Shown here piece after piece: positions 7,957-19,020 of a DNA stretch of 64,000 nucleotides; position 1 is the stretch's first letter; every line of letters starts with the position of its first letter. A program made the translations under genes and the position numbers. Source of the DNA: Arsenophonus sp052174475 (lineage in GTDB: Bacteria; Pseudomonadota; Gammaproteobacteria; Enterobacterales; Enterobacteriaceae); NCBI GenBank assembly GCA_052174475.1, contig JBQMRO010000055.1:86462-150461 (forward strand). Direction: 5' to 3'. The notes beneath the pieces are model-generated. The model was not told where the DNA came from. It made no database searches and saw nothing but the letters and a program-made list of their open reading frames with translations.

Positions 7957-9879
7957 TTATTCCTCCAATTGATAAATACGACGAGTGCGAATTTCATCAA
8001 GCACTCTTTCTGCAAATTCTATGACGTTAAATGTTCCTAACTCTTTACCATTACAGGTTCGAACAGATACTTGATTTAAAGCAATTTCTTTATCACCACA
8101 AACTAATATATAAGGAACATGACGCAAACTATGCTCACGAATTTTAAAGCCTATTTTTTCGTTTCTCAAGTCTGCTTTTGTACGAATACCAAAATTATTA
8201 AAAATTTTTACTACTTTTTCTACAAAATTAGCCTGTACATCCGTGATGTTTATGATAATAATTTGTAATGGCGCTAACCAAGTTGGAAAGAAACCGGCAT
8301 ACTGTTCTGTTAAAATTCCAATAAAACGTTCAAGTGATCCTAAAATAGCACGATGGATCATTACTGGTACCTGACGTTCATTATTCCTATCTACATAGGA
8401 AGCACCTAAACGACCTGGTAATGAGAAATCGAGCTGTACAGTACCACATTGCCAAGCTCGATCCAAACAATCATACAGAGTAAATTCAATTTTAGGTCCA
8501 TAAAATGCACCTTCACCTAATTGATAATTAAATTTAATATCCCCTAACGCCTTAGCAAGGTCAGCTTCTGCGCGATCCCATTGAGCATCAGTGCCTATTC
8601 GTTTTTCTGGTCGAGTTGATAACTTAACTTCAATTTTTTCAAATCCGAATGTTGCATAAACATCATAAATCATTTCAATACAACTTTTAACTTCAGCTAA
8701 AATCTGATCTTCAATACAAAAAATATGCGCATCATCTTGGGTAAAGCCACGTTCGCGCATCAAACCATGTAAAGCGCCAGATGGCTCATTACGATGGCAA
8801 CTACCAAATTCTGCCATACGTAATGGTAAATCACGATAAGATTTTAAACCTTGATTAAATATTTGCACATGTCCTGGGCAATTCATTGGTTTTATACAAT
8901 ATTCTCTGTTTTCTGATGATGTAGTAAACATGTTCTCTTTATAATTTTTCCAGTGGCCTGTTTTTTCCCAAAGAATACGATCCATCATTAATGGACCTTT
9001 TACTTCTTGGTATTGATACTCATTCAATTTACTACGAATAAAGGTTTCCAATTCACGAAATATTACCAAACCATCATTATGCCAAAACGCCATACCTGGC
9101 GCTTCTTCCTGCATATGATAAAGATCAAGTTGTTTAGCTATCTTACGATGATCTCGCTTAGCTTCTTTTTCTAAACGTAATAAATAAGCAGCTAACTGTT
9201 TTTTATTAGCCCAAGCTGTTCCATAAATCCTTTGTAACATTTTATTATCGCTATTACCACGCCAATATGCACCAACTACTTTTTGTAATTTGAAGTAATG
9301 ACAAAAGCGCATATTAGGTACATGTGGCCCTTTACACATATCAATATATTCTTCATGATAATAAAGTGTAAGATAATCATCTTTATTAATATTTTCATCC
9401 AAAATTTTAACTTTATAATCCTCACCTCGAGCAACAAACATATCTCTCGCTTCCTTCCAACTAACTAGCTTTTTAATAACATCATAGTTTTTTGCAGAAA
9501 GTTCATGCATGCGCTGCTCAAGTTTTTTTAAATCTTCCTGAGTTAAAGGGTGATCCAGATTAACATCATAATAAAAACCATTTTCAATAATAGGTGCAAT
9601 TGCCATTTTAGTAGTTGGCCATAATTGTTTAATCGCATGCCCAAGTAAATGGGCACATGAGTGACGAATAATTCCTAAACCATCGAGAGCTTTACTAGTA
9701 ATAATAGATAATTGAGAATCGTTATTAATTACATCACTCGCATCAACAAGTTCAGCATTAACGCGAGCACCTACACAGGCTTTTGCAAGACCTGAACCAA
9801 TATCATTTGCAATATCCATTACTGAAACAGCGTGCTCATATTGACGTTGACTGCCGTCAGGCAGAGTAATAACTGGCAT
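7957..9879 (-). CDS. thrS: Threonine-tRNA ligase
   Basis: 640 residues (E. coli 642), intact. Class II synthetase charging tRNA-Thr. Domain order: N-terminal TGS domain (residues 1-60), the SAD editing domain with HSCAHLLGHAIK around residue 73 and a second metal-binding block CKGPHVP near 180, the catalytic core with zinc-binding NCPGHVQIF near 335, motif 2 (RNEPSGALHGLMRERGF), motif 3 (VMIHRAILGSLERF near 510) and a C-terminal anticodon-binding domain. It is the first gene of the thrS-infC-rpmI-rplT-pheST-ihfA block. In E. coli ThrRS represses its own messenger through a tRNA-like leader; the leader here (9880 onward) is AT-rich and I could not confirm an operator. The start is an ATG with weak upstream GGA. 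Confidence 0.98.
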   Translation of the reverse strand: MPVITLPDGSQRQYEHAVSVMDIANDIGSGLAKACVGARVNAELVDASDVINNDSQLSIITSKALDGLGIIRHSCAHLLGHAIKQLWPTTKMAIAPIIENGFYYDVNLDHPLTQEDLKKLEQRMHELSAKNYDVIKKLVSWKEARDMFVARGEDYKVKILDENINKDDYLTLYYHEEYIDMCKGPHVPNMRFCHYFKLQKVVGAYWRGNSDNKMLQRIYGTAWANKKQLAAYLLRLEKEAKRDHRKIAKQLDLYHMQEEAPGMAFWHNDGLVIFRELETFIRSKLNEYQYQEVKGPLMMDRILWEKTGHWKNYKENMFTTSSENREYCIKPMNCPGHVQIFNQGLKSYRDLPLRMAEFGSCHRNEPSGALHGLMRERGFTQDDAHIFCIEDQILAEVKSCIEMIYDVYATFGFEKIEVKLSTRPEKRIGTDAQWDRAEADLAKALGDIKFNYQLGEGAFYGPKIEFTLYDCLDRAWQCGTVQLDFSLPGRLGASYVDRNNERQVPVMIHRAILGSLERFIGILTEQYAGFFPTWLAPLQIIIINITDVQANFVEKVVKIFNNFGIRTKADLRNEKIGFKIREHSLRHVPYILVCGDKEIALNQVSVRTCNGKELGTFNVIEFAERVLDEIRTRRIYQLEE

Positions 9880-10079
9880 TTAAAATCCTTAATTTATAAT
9901 GGATCCATATGCAAGATCACATCTATAGAAATACATTTTCTTTAAAGTGAGTTAAAACAATTTTTACATTACTTTTTAAGTGATGCACGTGATAAACAAC
10001 TAAAATAGAGCAAAAGAAATACGTACCCTTAACGTTAATACTTAACTCTTACTGCTTCTAATATAGTATGTTTTTTTGA
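9880..10079. other. thrS upstream region, no gene
   Basis: AT-rich leader and presumed promoter region of thrS. I see no reading frame and no convincing sigma-70 boxes. It ends where an IS481-family relic starts. Confidence 0.4.
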
Positions 10080-10985
10080 ATAATTCAGATTTAACTTTTA
10101 ACTAATTTGAATCTTTTATAACCGCAATGAAGTTTTACTGCTTAATACTGATTAGGGTAATTCTTTATTGTACACAAAAATATATCGATGCAGGATGATC
10201 TCAAGCTTTTAAGCAAAATTGAAATGATAGCTTTAAATCGCATCTTCATGCGCCAATTAAATTAAATCTCTCGATCATACCATTTATCTGAGAATGCATG
10301 GTGAGTTAAGTTGATATTCTATACCAAGTTTTGTATAGAAACGGGCAAATTCATGTTTTTCGGTAGCTAAATGTTTTCGCAAATAAAAAACGGTCTGTAA
10401 ATAATCGATGTATATCAATTGGATATGCTAAGTTAAGATCACGTAAAAAGAGTTGAGAATTGTCCGCGATCTCAGCCTTATAAAGGCGGAAAATTTATCT
10501 AGTGCGATATTTTATAATCTTATATACAAAAAAATAATATCATGAGATTTCGTTTAGCATTTTCTGAAGATATTTCACATCTACGTATAGCTCTAACCAA
10601 TCTTATTGGTTTTAAACACTTTATAATTTACCTTTGAGGTGCTTCCCTTGCTTCATTTCACGCAAATTTCCACTCTGTGATTGTTAAACAATGACCCAAG
10701 CTAGATTGAGATATAAAGTAGTTCATGAACCTGCATACGATTGCCAGTAGATCGTCGAGAGGATAGAAAATGTTTTTCGCAAGAAAACGGACTACGGCTT
10801 CCTGAATGATTGGCAGTCATCCGTCGGCAAACAATGAGAAATATGCCTATAATCATCAACATTATCTCGTTTTTACCCTTTAACAAAGGTAAGTTCAGAT
10901 ATACCACAATACTTAGCTAAAGAGATACAGACTGCTCTTCTTGCATGAAGAGCAACACTGATTTTAAATGTTGCAATTGCCTAAT
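10080..10985 (-). mobile_element. IS481-family transposase relic
   Basis: Leftward, heavily frameshifted transposase. Landmarks in order, N- to C-terminal: AKYCGISELTFVKG then KRDNVDD near 10900 (helix-turn-helix of the RYGITEQTVRKWRKRD type), SVFLRKTFSILSTIYW near 10780, SGNLREMKQGKH near 10670, VDVKYLQKMLNE near 10570 (first DDE aspartate block), FLRDLNLAYPIDIHRLFTD near 10450 (second aspartate block), EFARFYTKLGIEYQL near 10340, NGMIERFN near 10280 and ILHRYIFVYNKELP near 10170. This is the integrase-core pattern of IS481/IS3-like elements, best fitting IS481. No single frame exceeds about 70 codons. The ends were not located precisely. Confidence 0.65.
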
Positions 10986-11824
10986 TATGGAGTCTCATCA
11001 TCATAATATATTTTATCCTCAGCTATATCCCTTAGTAACCATCTTTTCATGAAATATGGCTGGACAACAGAGGATTTATATATAATGAGTTTTGGAACAA
11101 AATACTTAGTAGCCTAATTACCTTAACGCAGCTCTAATTAAGAAATTAGATCTTAGATTATAAGAATAAAATGCTAAAAACCAGTGATAAAATCATTGTT
11201 GTCTAGATTTAATACCTTATTTAATTAACCTAACTTAAATTTATTTAAAAATATTTAAATCTAAAAATAGATAGTTTACTTAACTTTTATTTAAGTTGAA
11301 TCATTTTAATTTTTAATAAAAATATTATCAACTCTCTTATTAAATCAATAATTACTCTATAATAATTATTAAATTGTAAGCACTTTAATTATTCAAAGAT
11401 AGCGCAGCTCTTGCTGCATTCAACTATTTTGTTTGAATATCTTCATAATTCTTTTGCTGTTAGGTTATCAATTTTATTGATGGTAACATGACTATTTTAT
11501 TAAAAATTAGTAATTAATACGTCAGCAGCATTAACATATGAAACAATAGTTGCATATTAAAGTACTTATTGATCATTAATACCAATAAATAATTATTTTA
11601 ACTAAAATCAATATAAGTGGTTCCTACATCAATATTAATTACAGGATCTTTAAATTAATTTATAGTAGAGTTGCCATGCTTTATCTCGTAATCAATACCG
11701 TAACGATCAGCAGAGTATATAGGGATTAACTTATATTAATCCTATTGCATAGGATTTATTTATTATATAACCAGAAAATTAGATTTCACTTTAACAATTA
11801 TTCTAATTAAATTGTTGTTAACAA
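10986..11824. other. Gene-free AT-rich stretch
   Basis: No recognisable gene or repeat between the IS481 relic and the next IS256 relic. Composition is strongly A/T, with many stops in all frames. Confidence 0.4.
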
Positions 11825-12684
11825 CATAAGTGTGCTTATTTTTAGTGTATAGAATTTCGGAGATGCTGATGTATTCTTCTGATCGATTTCGTGAATAATC
11901 TCAATATTAAAGAGATCATATTCCAAAAAATTCTACTTACAAGTATCCAAAAACTAGATATTACTTCTGATCCATTACATGAACTTATTCGTAACTCTAG
12001 TAGGAATTTGATAGCCACCACTGTTAAAGATAATATCAAAGTTATGATGCGCAACATGCGTAATCCCGCCTTGTCTATGGATTTTATTTGTTGTCTGTAA
12101 CGGTTATTTGCACAGAGAACTATTTGGTTTTTTGAAATCCAATACTAAAGATATTCCCGGTACGAAGCGCACCAATGCTTTGGATGCGCAAAGCAACTAA
12201 TATACTGACTTATCCCTTAACCAATAGGATATACTAAAAGTTAAAGGTGAGCTTGCGGGATAGATCTTTGACTATCAAAGATCTGTAATACCGCTAATAA
12301 AACCTTTAATGCTTTGTTGGTAAGGTTTTCGGTACTTCTTTCAGAGATGAAGAAGTTAGAAAAAATTGAGAAGAGCTGTTGTCATTCCTATAACTTCCGT
12401 TAATGCACTGGGCGTCAATAAAAACGACGAATTTAATTTTAATATCGACTTTTGCAACAGTTAGCCTATGAAGCTAACACGGGAAGCACTGTGATTTTAA
12501 AAAATAACCCTTTCAATGGTATTTCAAGTATTTTATCTTTTCATAAAACTAGAAACCGAATAATAGGGTTTGATATGTTGATCATGGTGATAAATAATGT
12601 TTAATTTAAAGATAGAGAATAGATTAATGAAGGATTAGAATGGAACGTAGCTTGACTACTACACAGTAAATTTAGTAATAACTT
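11825..12684 (+). mobile_element. Dead IS256-family element, copy 2 (internally deleted)
   Basis: Both ends of the IS256-family repeat are present (left near 11827, right near 12680 with the AATTTAGTAATAAC end), but only about 860 bases lie between them instead of about 1400. The N-terminal region (DITSDPLHELIRNSSRNLIATT near 11960) is joined to the C-terminal region (GVNKNDEF block near 12420, the frameshifted form of RTTNPIES). An internal deletion of roughly 550 bases is inferred. The transposase reads rightward. Confidence 0.65.
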
Positions 12685-13440
12685 AGAAGTTAGACCTAAT
12701 ACGCTTCTGACTCTTATAATTATCTTTAATCGCAACGAGCTTCTTGCGTCCATGTGAAGTGACGCCAATAATGATCAGCAGGTAAAGGCGATTAACTATC
12801 TGATATAAGATTTTTGCCTTCAGCAAAAAAAAATAAACGTAACGCATATCGCTTAAATTACGCAGTTACCATTGCCAATTGCTCTTTAAGCAATTATTGT
12901 TTTAGTCTCTTGATGGTGTTCTGCAGATAGAATATGCGATTTTCACTAAAAATCGTCTCAGGGCTTCTTTGTAAAAATCTCCAGTGAAAATGCCTAACAG
13001 TTACCTAACCATGGTAACAACTCTTAACTGTTTTATACCATTCGGATAATGTAGTAACAAGGATCTATTAAAATATACTCTGTTGCTGCTAAGACCTACC
13101 TGATTTTAGGTGCTTTAAATGCTAACATAACCTATAGCAGTTTGCATATAGTCAATTGTACCAGATAACTTTTATGAATAACGGCATGCTGCCCGTTAAT
13201 AACGTAGCATTGAGTATGTTGCGTAACATGGATTTAAGCACTTCCTTAACCAGTTGCCTGGTATTATTACGAATAAGTTTATGCAAGGGATTACAGGTAA
13301 TATCTGGTTTTACGGATATCTGTAAGGGTAGATTTTTTATGGCGCATCATTTCTCTGTTATTGAAACCATCAAGGAAATTAATTAATAATTATACGCTAT
13401 CTATTTCTGAAGCTCCATATATCAGAAATTAGCATAACTC
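12685..13440 (-). mobile_element. Dead IS256-family element, copy 3 (truncated half)
   Basis: Half-copy containing the N-terminal part of the transposase, reading leftward, abutting copy 2 in opposite orientation. The intact end is at 13421-13440 (ATCAGAAATTAGCATAACTC). The opposite end and C-terminal coding part are missing. The join to copy 2 at about 12685 has no spacer, suggesting an inversion or deletion breakpoint rather than two independent insertions. Confidence 0.6.
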
Positions 13441-13661
13441 TACTTGTTATTTGCTATTTAGTGATCATATTGTTTATTGATAACTTAATAATTTGTATAT
13501 TTATCCTGTTTAATTTACAGTATACGTTCATCAAATGAATACAGTTACAGAGAAATAGTAATTACATTTATATTACTATGTCTTGAAATATCATTATTTT
13601 GATTTATATAGATCTATTTTAGTAAGGTAGAATAGTTTATATTATTGTGGAGCAGTATTTG

Positions 13662-14072
13662 ATGACGATTAGAGATCAATTACTAAAGCATATGGGAATT
13701 GTGCAATGGAAATTGCGCGATCCAACGGTACTACGTGGTGAACATGCCGGGTATATTCCTGATTCTACCAAATTAATTATCATTGCTGATGAGCGCATTG
13801 ATCTAGATAACATTTTTATCAAAGATATTTTACGAGCAATGATGCTAGACAGTCGTCAGGTATCCTGTTTATTAACTAAAGAAATATCACTGTTACCAAA
13901 AGACCTTCTTTGGCCTTGTTGGATCCTAGGTAAAAAATTATCTATTAATTCTAAAAAATGGGTCATTCATACTTTACCATTAAAAGAAATTTATTCTAAT
14001 CCTCAGTTAAAACGAGATTTGTGGGCGAAAATATGTCAGCATGAAAATAATTTTCAATTTAAAACAAACTGA
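13662..14072 (+). CDS. holD: DNA polymerase III psi subunit
   Basis: 136 residues from the ATG at 13662 (E. coli 137). A GTG 15 bases upstream is also in frame, but GGAG at 13649-13652 is well spaced for the ATG and MTIRDQLLKHMGIVQW is the expected HolD start. HolD bridges the chi subunit and the clamp loader and helps the replisome contact SSB. Recognisable blocks: LLKHMGIVQWKLRDP near residue 8, RLDN/RAMMLDSRQVSCL in the middle, LPKDLLWPCWILG, and the C-terminal LKRDLWAKICQHE. No lesions. In E. coli rimI follows; here an IS256 relic begins 28 bases after the stop, so the downstream neighbour has been lost. An accessory subunit surviving in such an eroded stretch is notable. Confidence 0.88.
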   Translation: MTIRDQLLKHMGIVQWKLRDPTVLRGEHAGYIPDSTKLIIIADERIDLDNIFIKDILRAMMLDSRQVSCLLTKEISLLPKDLLWPCWILGKKLSINSKKWVIHTLPLKEIYSNPQLKRDLWAKICQHENNFQFKTN

Positions 14073-14100
14073 TTTAGTCTTTACTTTTGCTATTGAAAAA

Positions 14101-15511
14101 GAGTTATGCTTACTTCTGGTGTATGTGATTTTAGAGATGCTAGCGTACCTTCAGATTGATTTAATAAATGATTTCAACAACAGAAAGTTGATATGCCATA
14201 AAAAATTTACCTACAGGGATCTATAAAATGAGATATTATTCTGATCATTTGCATGAACTTATTCGTAATGCTATCAAGAAGCTGATAGGCACCGTTGTTT
14301 AAACTTAGATCAACTTGAAGCCATACTGAAATACGATGCTGAACACTGCCTTGTCGGCTAGCTTAAACTCGTCATATCCGTAACGGTTATTTGCCAAAAC
14401 GAACCATATAAGCTACTATTGCTTATATTGAGATTAAAGTTTCTAAGGTTAAAAAATAGAAATTTTAGCGATAACGGAATATGTTTCTAAAACTCCTTAC
14501 TGCCGCCTTATCTTAAAGTGTCCAAAAAATAGCGAAGAGTTGTTACCATAGAGGCGCTATTAGCTGTTATGCATCTCTACCAGAGATTTTTGCAAAGCCC
14601 TAAGGGGATTTTTTGCTGAAAAGCGTATACTCTCTCTGCAGTATCATCAGTAGACTAAAACACCAATGACTTTAAAAATATAAATAATGACAGCTACCTG
14701 ATTTAAGCGATACACGCTACATTTATTTCTAAGCCGATTGTATATACTGCCTGTCAGGAAAGCTGATTACTTTTACCTACTAGTTATTATTGACATCACT
14801 GGATGGACATAATGAGAAAGTCCTTGCAGTTGAAGATAGTTATCGAGAGTCAAAAGCGAACTGAACCAAACTTATTAATACCTTGTCGAGTGCGTAACTT
14901 CACTACATCTCCCATGAGGCTACTACGAGTGGAAACTCTGCCATTAGTTTTAAATTACAATGGCAAAAATATTTCTTGGCGAATAGCATCAATCTTATTG
15001 GGTACATAAGATAACTAATACACTGCCTTTATTTCTTAAAAGCATGCAGAACCGAAAGTTAAGGTGACCTATTGTGTGGAGATCTTAGCTAGCAGATAGC
15101 TGTGATATCACTGATAAAGCTTTTGATATTTTATTGGAAAGATTTTTAACGAAGTTGCATCCTGCAGCAATGAAAATGCTGGGAAAAGATCGATAAGAAC
15201 TGCTAGCATTCTATGTCTTTTCGTCATCGCACTGAACATAAATAAGAATACCGAATCTGATTAAATTAACTTTTGCGACAGTGTTAGAGTATGAAGCCTA
15301 TCTCGAAGCATTATAGTTCAAGAAAATTAACCCTTTCAATGCTATTTAAGCTACTTCTGTCTGCTAAGAAAAGCTGAAACCGACTAAGAAGATTTTAGCT
15401 GCTTTTACCCTTGGTGGTAAACAAAATTAAATTTGAGGATAGAGAACGAATTTACGAAGCATAAGAGTGGAACATAGTCTGACCGTCATATACAAGATTT
15501 GATAATAACTC
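14101..15511 (+). mobile_element. Dead IS256-family element, copy 4 (full length)
   Basis: About 1.41 kb with both imperfect inverted ends: GAGTTATGCTTACTTCTGG at 14101 and ATTTGATAATAACTC ending at 15511. The transposase remnant reads rightward. It carries the HELIRNAIKK-like N-terminal block near 14255 and a frameshifted RTTNPIES block near 15245. Many stops. It begins 28 bases beyond the holD stop. Confidence 0.7.
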
Positions 15512-17020
15512 TTGCCATATCCGTTATCAAATAAAATTTGATTTAATAACGATTTTATCGGAAATTGAAATACGCTAATTCAATCTCATTTTTATGAGAA
15601 ATTATTTACTTTTAACATACAATAATTTAAGTTGCGTATAAATTCAGCTTTTAAACTCTTAGCTAAAACTTATAAAGTTTATATAAAAGATACTCAAACT
15701 ATCGCAACTATAAAGTCAACTATTTCTCTCATTGTTTCCATCGACTATAAATTAATCACTCATTTTATTATCACATATTTCAACATGTGCTCCCATTATT
15801 AAAAATATTTTCAATATAAATCACAAGATTAATGATAAACAAAGAGAAGTTTTATTAAATGCCATTTACCTATCTGTTAGTAATATTGATAATGTTTTAT
15901 GTTTACTACTGGCTGCCAGTGTATAGAGATGACCAAACATACTAGTCTAAATATAAAACTTGAACATTATTTAATTGCGAATTAATTTTATTAAATACCA
16001 TTTATGAACTCTTTCAACCTAGTAAGACATTATTAGATGTGCTATTTTGACTAAAGCTTTTCAGGTACTGACTGATAGTTCTATTAACTGTGAAATAAAT
16101 TTTTAAATAAAAGCGTATCAGAAGTGCAAAAGTGTCGATCACTTCAAAGTGACTAAAAAGATACGATACAACAAAACAATTATTACTTTTCAATTTCTTT
16201 AAGAAAATGATAATAGGTTGTCAATTTTTGACCTCGATAATTAGCTATAGAATAAGAAAATTTAACTAATTAAAAAAAATTATAATTATGCATTAATCAA
16301 TGCACTTAATGGCTAAATTATTTTATTTCTATAAATCGATAATAAAAAAGGAAATGTATAAAAACCTATTTATAAATATATAAAAAGTGTGATATCCTTA
16401 AACTATCAACCACCTTATTTCTACAGTGATTTTCTTACCGTTAATTCAATATACCAATAATAGTAATTTCAGTCGGCATCAGCTTAACTACAGATGATAA
16501 GTATCTTAAAAGATATATCAGAAACAACATAAAACACCAGTAAGCTGACTATATACCATAGAACATGGTAAGCATTTATGCTTTTGCTATGAGTGAAGTA
16601 AAAGATAAATTAACTAATTTACCATAAGCTTAAGTGTACTTTGGTATAATAATCTAATAGAGCAAGATAGACTATAAGAACAGTATTATAATACCAAGAA
16701 TTAATGAGGAGGAGGTAAGCTGTAAAAAATAAAAGAGCAGATTAATATTGAAAATATGCATCACTACTTCTAGTAGTGTTACCCGGTCAACTTTATGAAA
16801 TTTTACCAAGCAAGAAGTTACTTGCTATTTGAATAAATAGCAGTCACATTCACTATAAATACTTAATTCTACATAAAGTTGTAGAGGGAAATAAATAATA
16901 AGCATTAAAACCCATCACTAAACCTAGGTAAGCAGTAAAATGTAGGCTAGAAAGTACAGATTCCATCTCAATTTCTTTGTAATCTGCAACAATCTACTAA
17001 TATTTAAAATTAAATACTCC
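15512..17020. other. Gene-free 1.5 kb stretch
   Basis: Very AT-rich, with no recognisable gene, RNA or repeat. A 28-codon frame near 15860 (MPFTYLLVILIMFYVYYWLP) is hydrophobic but matches nothing I know and is probably chance. This is where genes downstream of glnB in relatives would have been. Confidence 0.4.
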
Positions 17021-17353
17021 TTAATCCTGCTCACCGTTTTGAACATCAATCACATGATCAATATCATGATAAAAAATTTTATCATCACTAATTTCTCTAT
17101 TTGTTGTAGTAGTCAATATTATTGTTTCAAACAAATTAACTATAATATAGTTTGGAACAACAGTTTCAATCTTTAATTTTGGCAAAAAATTAGCCTTATA
17201 TTATAAGGCCACGATAAAGTTTTATATGAATTCTTTTTAACCTCCAAATCCTTTTATTTACTTTACTGTCAATTTCAGATATACCAATATCTTTTAAATA
17301 TTCTTTTGCATCATCTAGATTAAATAGTTTGATAATTGCATCAATTTTTTCAT
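17021..17353 (-). pseudogene. glnB: glnB pseudogene (nitrogen regulatory protein P-II)
   Basis: Broken P-II gene of normal length (111 codons with the stop; E. coli 112 residues), right after nadE. The start ATG is the complement of 17351-17353. A one-base loss in the A-run at codons 2-4 shifts the frame. After correction it reads IDAIIKLFNLDDAKEYLKDIGI, matching the P-II start, then ELYRG-like KLYRG, then (after a second shift) PKLKIETVVP, then ISDDKIF and the C-terminal VIDVQNGEQD. The T-loop that carries the uridylylated tyrosine is heavily changed (RIWRLKR). P-II senses nitrogen and 2-oxoglutarate and controls NtrB and GlnE; losing it fits a constant host diet. The pairing with nadE is the Serratia/Yersinia layout. 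Confidence 0.8.
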
Positions 17354-17368
17354 TAAATTATCCTAATA

Positions 17369-18991
17369 TTACCAGTTTTTACGACCAAAACCCGAAGTAA
17401 TTGGGTAACGTCTATCTTTATTAAAATTTCGAATTGTAACACGCGGACCTATCGGTGCCTGACGTCGTTTGTATTCATTAATATCAACTAACTTAATCAC
17501 TTTACGTACGATTACTTCATCAAATCCAGATGCAACTAATTCACTAACTGATTTATCTTGTTCAATATAACCTTCCAGGATTGCATCCAGTACAGGATAA
17601 GGAGGTAAATTATCTTGATCATATTGTCCTGGCGCTAATTCAGCAGAAGGAGGCCGCTCTATTACGTGCTGAGGAATAATTGATGAAATTGTATTACTAT
17701 ATTTTGCTAACTCAAATACTAGCATCTTTGGTACATCTTTAAGTACCGCAAAACCGCCAGCCATATCACCATAAAGAGTGGTATAACCTACTGCGGATTC
17801 ACTTTTATTACTGGTTGTTAATACTAAACGACCACGCTTATTTGATATTGCCATCAGAATGATAGCCCGACAACGAGCCTGTAAATTTTCTTCACTTGTA
17901 TCGAGAGGCATACCTGTAAATAATGGCGATAAACTAGTCATAAATGCATCATACATAGATTCAATAGATACTATTGCAAATTCAATACCTAACAATGATG
18001 CCTGCTCTCTGGCATCATAAATGCTTATTTCAGCTGTATATTTAAATGGCATAATCACAGCCTGCACTTTATCTTTTCCTAAAGCATCTACTGCAATAGC
18101 CAAGGTTAAAGCTGAATCAATTCCGCCTGATAATCCTAAAATAACACCAGAAAATCCATTTTTATTAATATAGTCACGGGTTGCCATGACTAATGCTTCA
18201 TAAACCTGAGCGATGGGTGATAAAGTCTTTACTATATTGTCCATTGATAATGGTTCAACATCATTAAATTTACATATGGTAACTTGCTCAGCAAACTGCA
18301 CTAAATAATGCGTTACCTTACCCTTACTATTAAATACTTTTGACCCTCCATCAAATATTAGCTCATCTTGTCCACCAACTTGATTTAAATAGACAATTGG
18401 CAATTGAGTTCTTTGGCAATGGGATTTTAACAATGTTGAACGAATATGTGGTTTCTCGCGATTATAAGGTGAAGCATTAATGATAATTAAAACATCTGCA
18501 CCTTTGGCTTTAATTGCATCAACTGGTTCATCAAACCAAACATCTTCACAAATTAAAAAACCTAACTTATAATCTTTAAAAAATATTACACAAGTTTCAT
18601 TAGCTGAATGAAAATAGCGCTGTTCATCAAAAACGCCATAATTAGGCAATTGTTGCTTAAAATATTGCGCTACTTTTTGACCTTGCCAGAAAAATGACAA
18701 TGCATTATAACATTTTATACTTTGCCAGAATGGATGACCAACGACAATAGCAATATTTTGACTAGCGTCTTTCAGACGATCAAGCTGTTTAGTGCAACGT
18801 TGATAAAAATCAGGCCGAAAAAGTAAATCCTCCGGCGGATACCCAGTTAAAGCTAACTCCGAAAACAGGATAAGATCTGCCCCTTTTAATTGTTGAGCTT
18901 TAGCTTCTTTCAACATGCGTTCACAGTTGCCTTCAATATCACCTACCAGCCAATTTAATTGTGCTAGTGCAATATTCAGCGTTCGATTCAT
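17369..18991 (-). CDS. nadE: Glutamine-dependent NAD(+) synthetase
   Basis: 540 residues, two-domain form, intact. It amidates nicotinate adenine dinucleotide to NAD, the last step of both de novo and salvage routes. The N-terminal nitrilase-like glutaminase domain (residues 1-260) has the catalytic triad: Glu45 in LFSELALTGYPPED, Lys in YFKQQLPNYGVF near 115, Cys in GFLICEDVWF near 150. The C-terminal synthetase domain has the ATP-binding LGLSGGIDSALT near 285 and a typical TTSNKSESAVGYTTLYGDMAGG block. E. coli uses a shorter ammonia-dependent NadE; the long form beside glnB is typical of Serratia, Yersinia and relatives. Flanking glrR and glnB are both dead, so this gene is preserved alone by selection. 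With pncA (44156) it supports NAD salvage from nicotinamide, if pncB and nadD exist elsewhere. Confidence 0.97.
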   Translation of the reverse strand: MNRTLNIALAQLNWLVGDIEGNCERMLKEAKAQQLKGADLILFSELALTGYPPEDLLFRPDFYQRCTKQLDRLKDASQNIAIVVGHPFWQSIKCYNALSFFWQGQKVAQYFKQQLPNYGVFDEQRYFHSANETCVIFFKDYKLGFLICEDVWFDEPVDAIKAKGADVLIIINASPYNREKPHIRSTLLKSHCQRTQLPIVYLNQVGGQDELIFDGGSKVFNSKGKVTHYLVQFAEQVTICKFNDVEPLSMDNIVKTLSPIAQVYEALVMATRDYINKNGFSGVILGLSGGIDSALTLAIAVDALGKDKVQAVIMPFKYTAEISIYDAREQASLLGIEFAIVSIESMYDAFMTSLSPLFTGMPLDTSEENLQARCRAIILMAISNKRGRLVLTTSNKSESAVGYTTLYGDMAGGFAVLKDVPKMLVFELAKYSNTISSIIPQHVIERPPSAELAPGQYDQDNLPPYPVLDAILEGYIEQDKSVSELVASGFDEVIVRKVIKLVDINEYKRRQAPIGPRVTIRNFNKDRRYPITSGFGRKNW

Positions 18992-19020
18992 AAAATTGTA
19001 TTCTCCAGAGATAATAAAAA

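Noticed and set aside
10701..10907. 68-codon frame on the minus strand
   Set aside because: Lies within the IS481 relic in the wrong frame for its motifs.
13156..13386. 76-codon plus-strand frame
   Set aside because: Antisense to the decayed IS256 transposase of copy 3.
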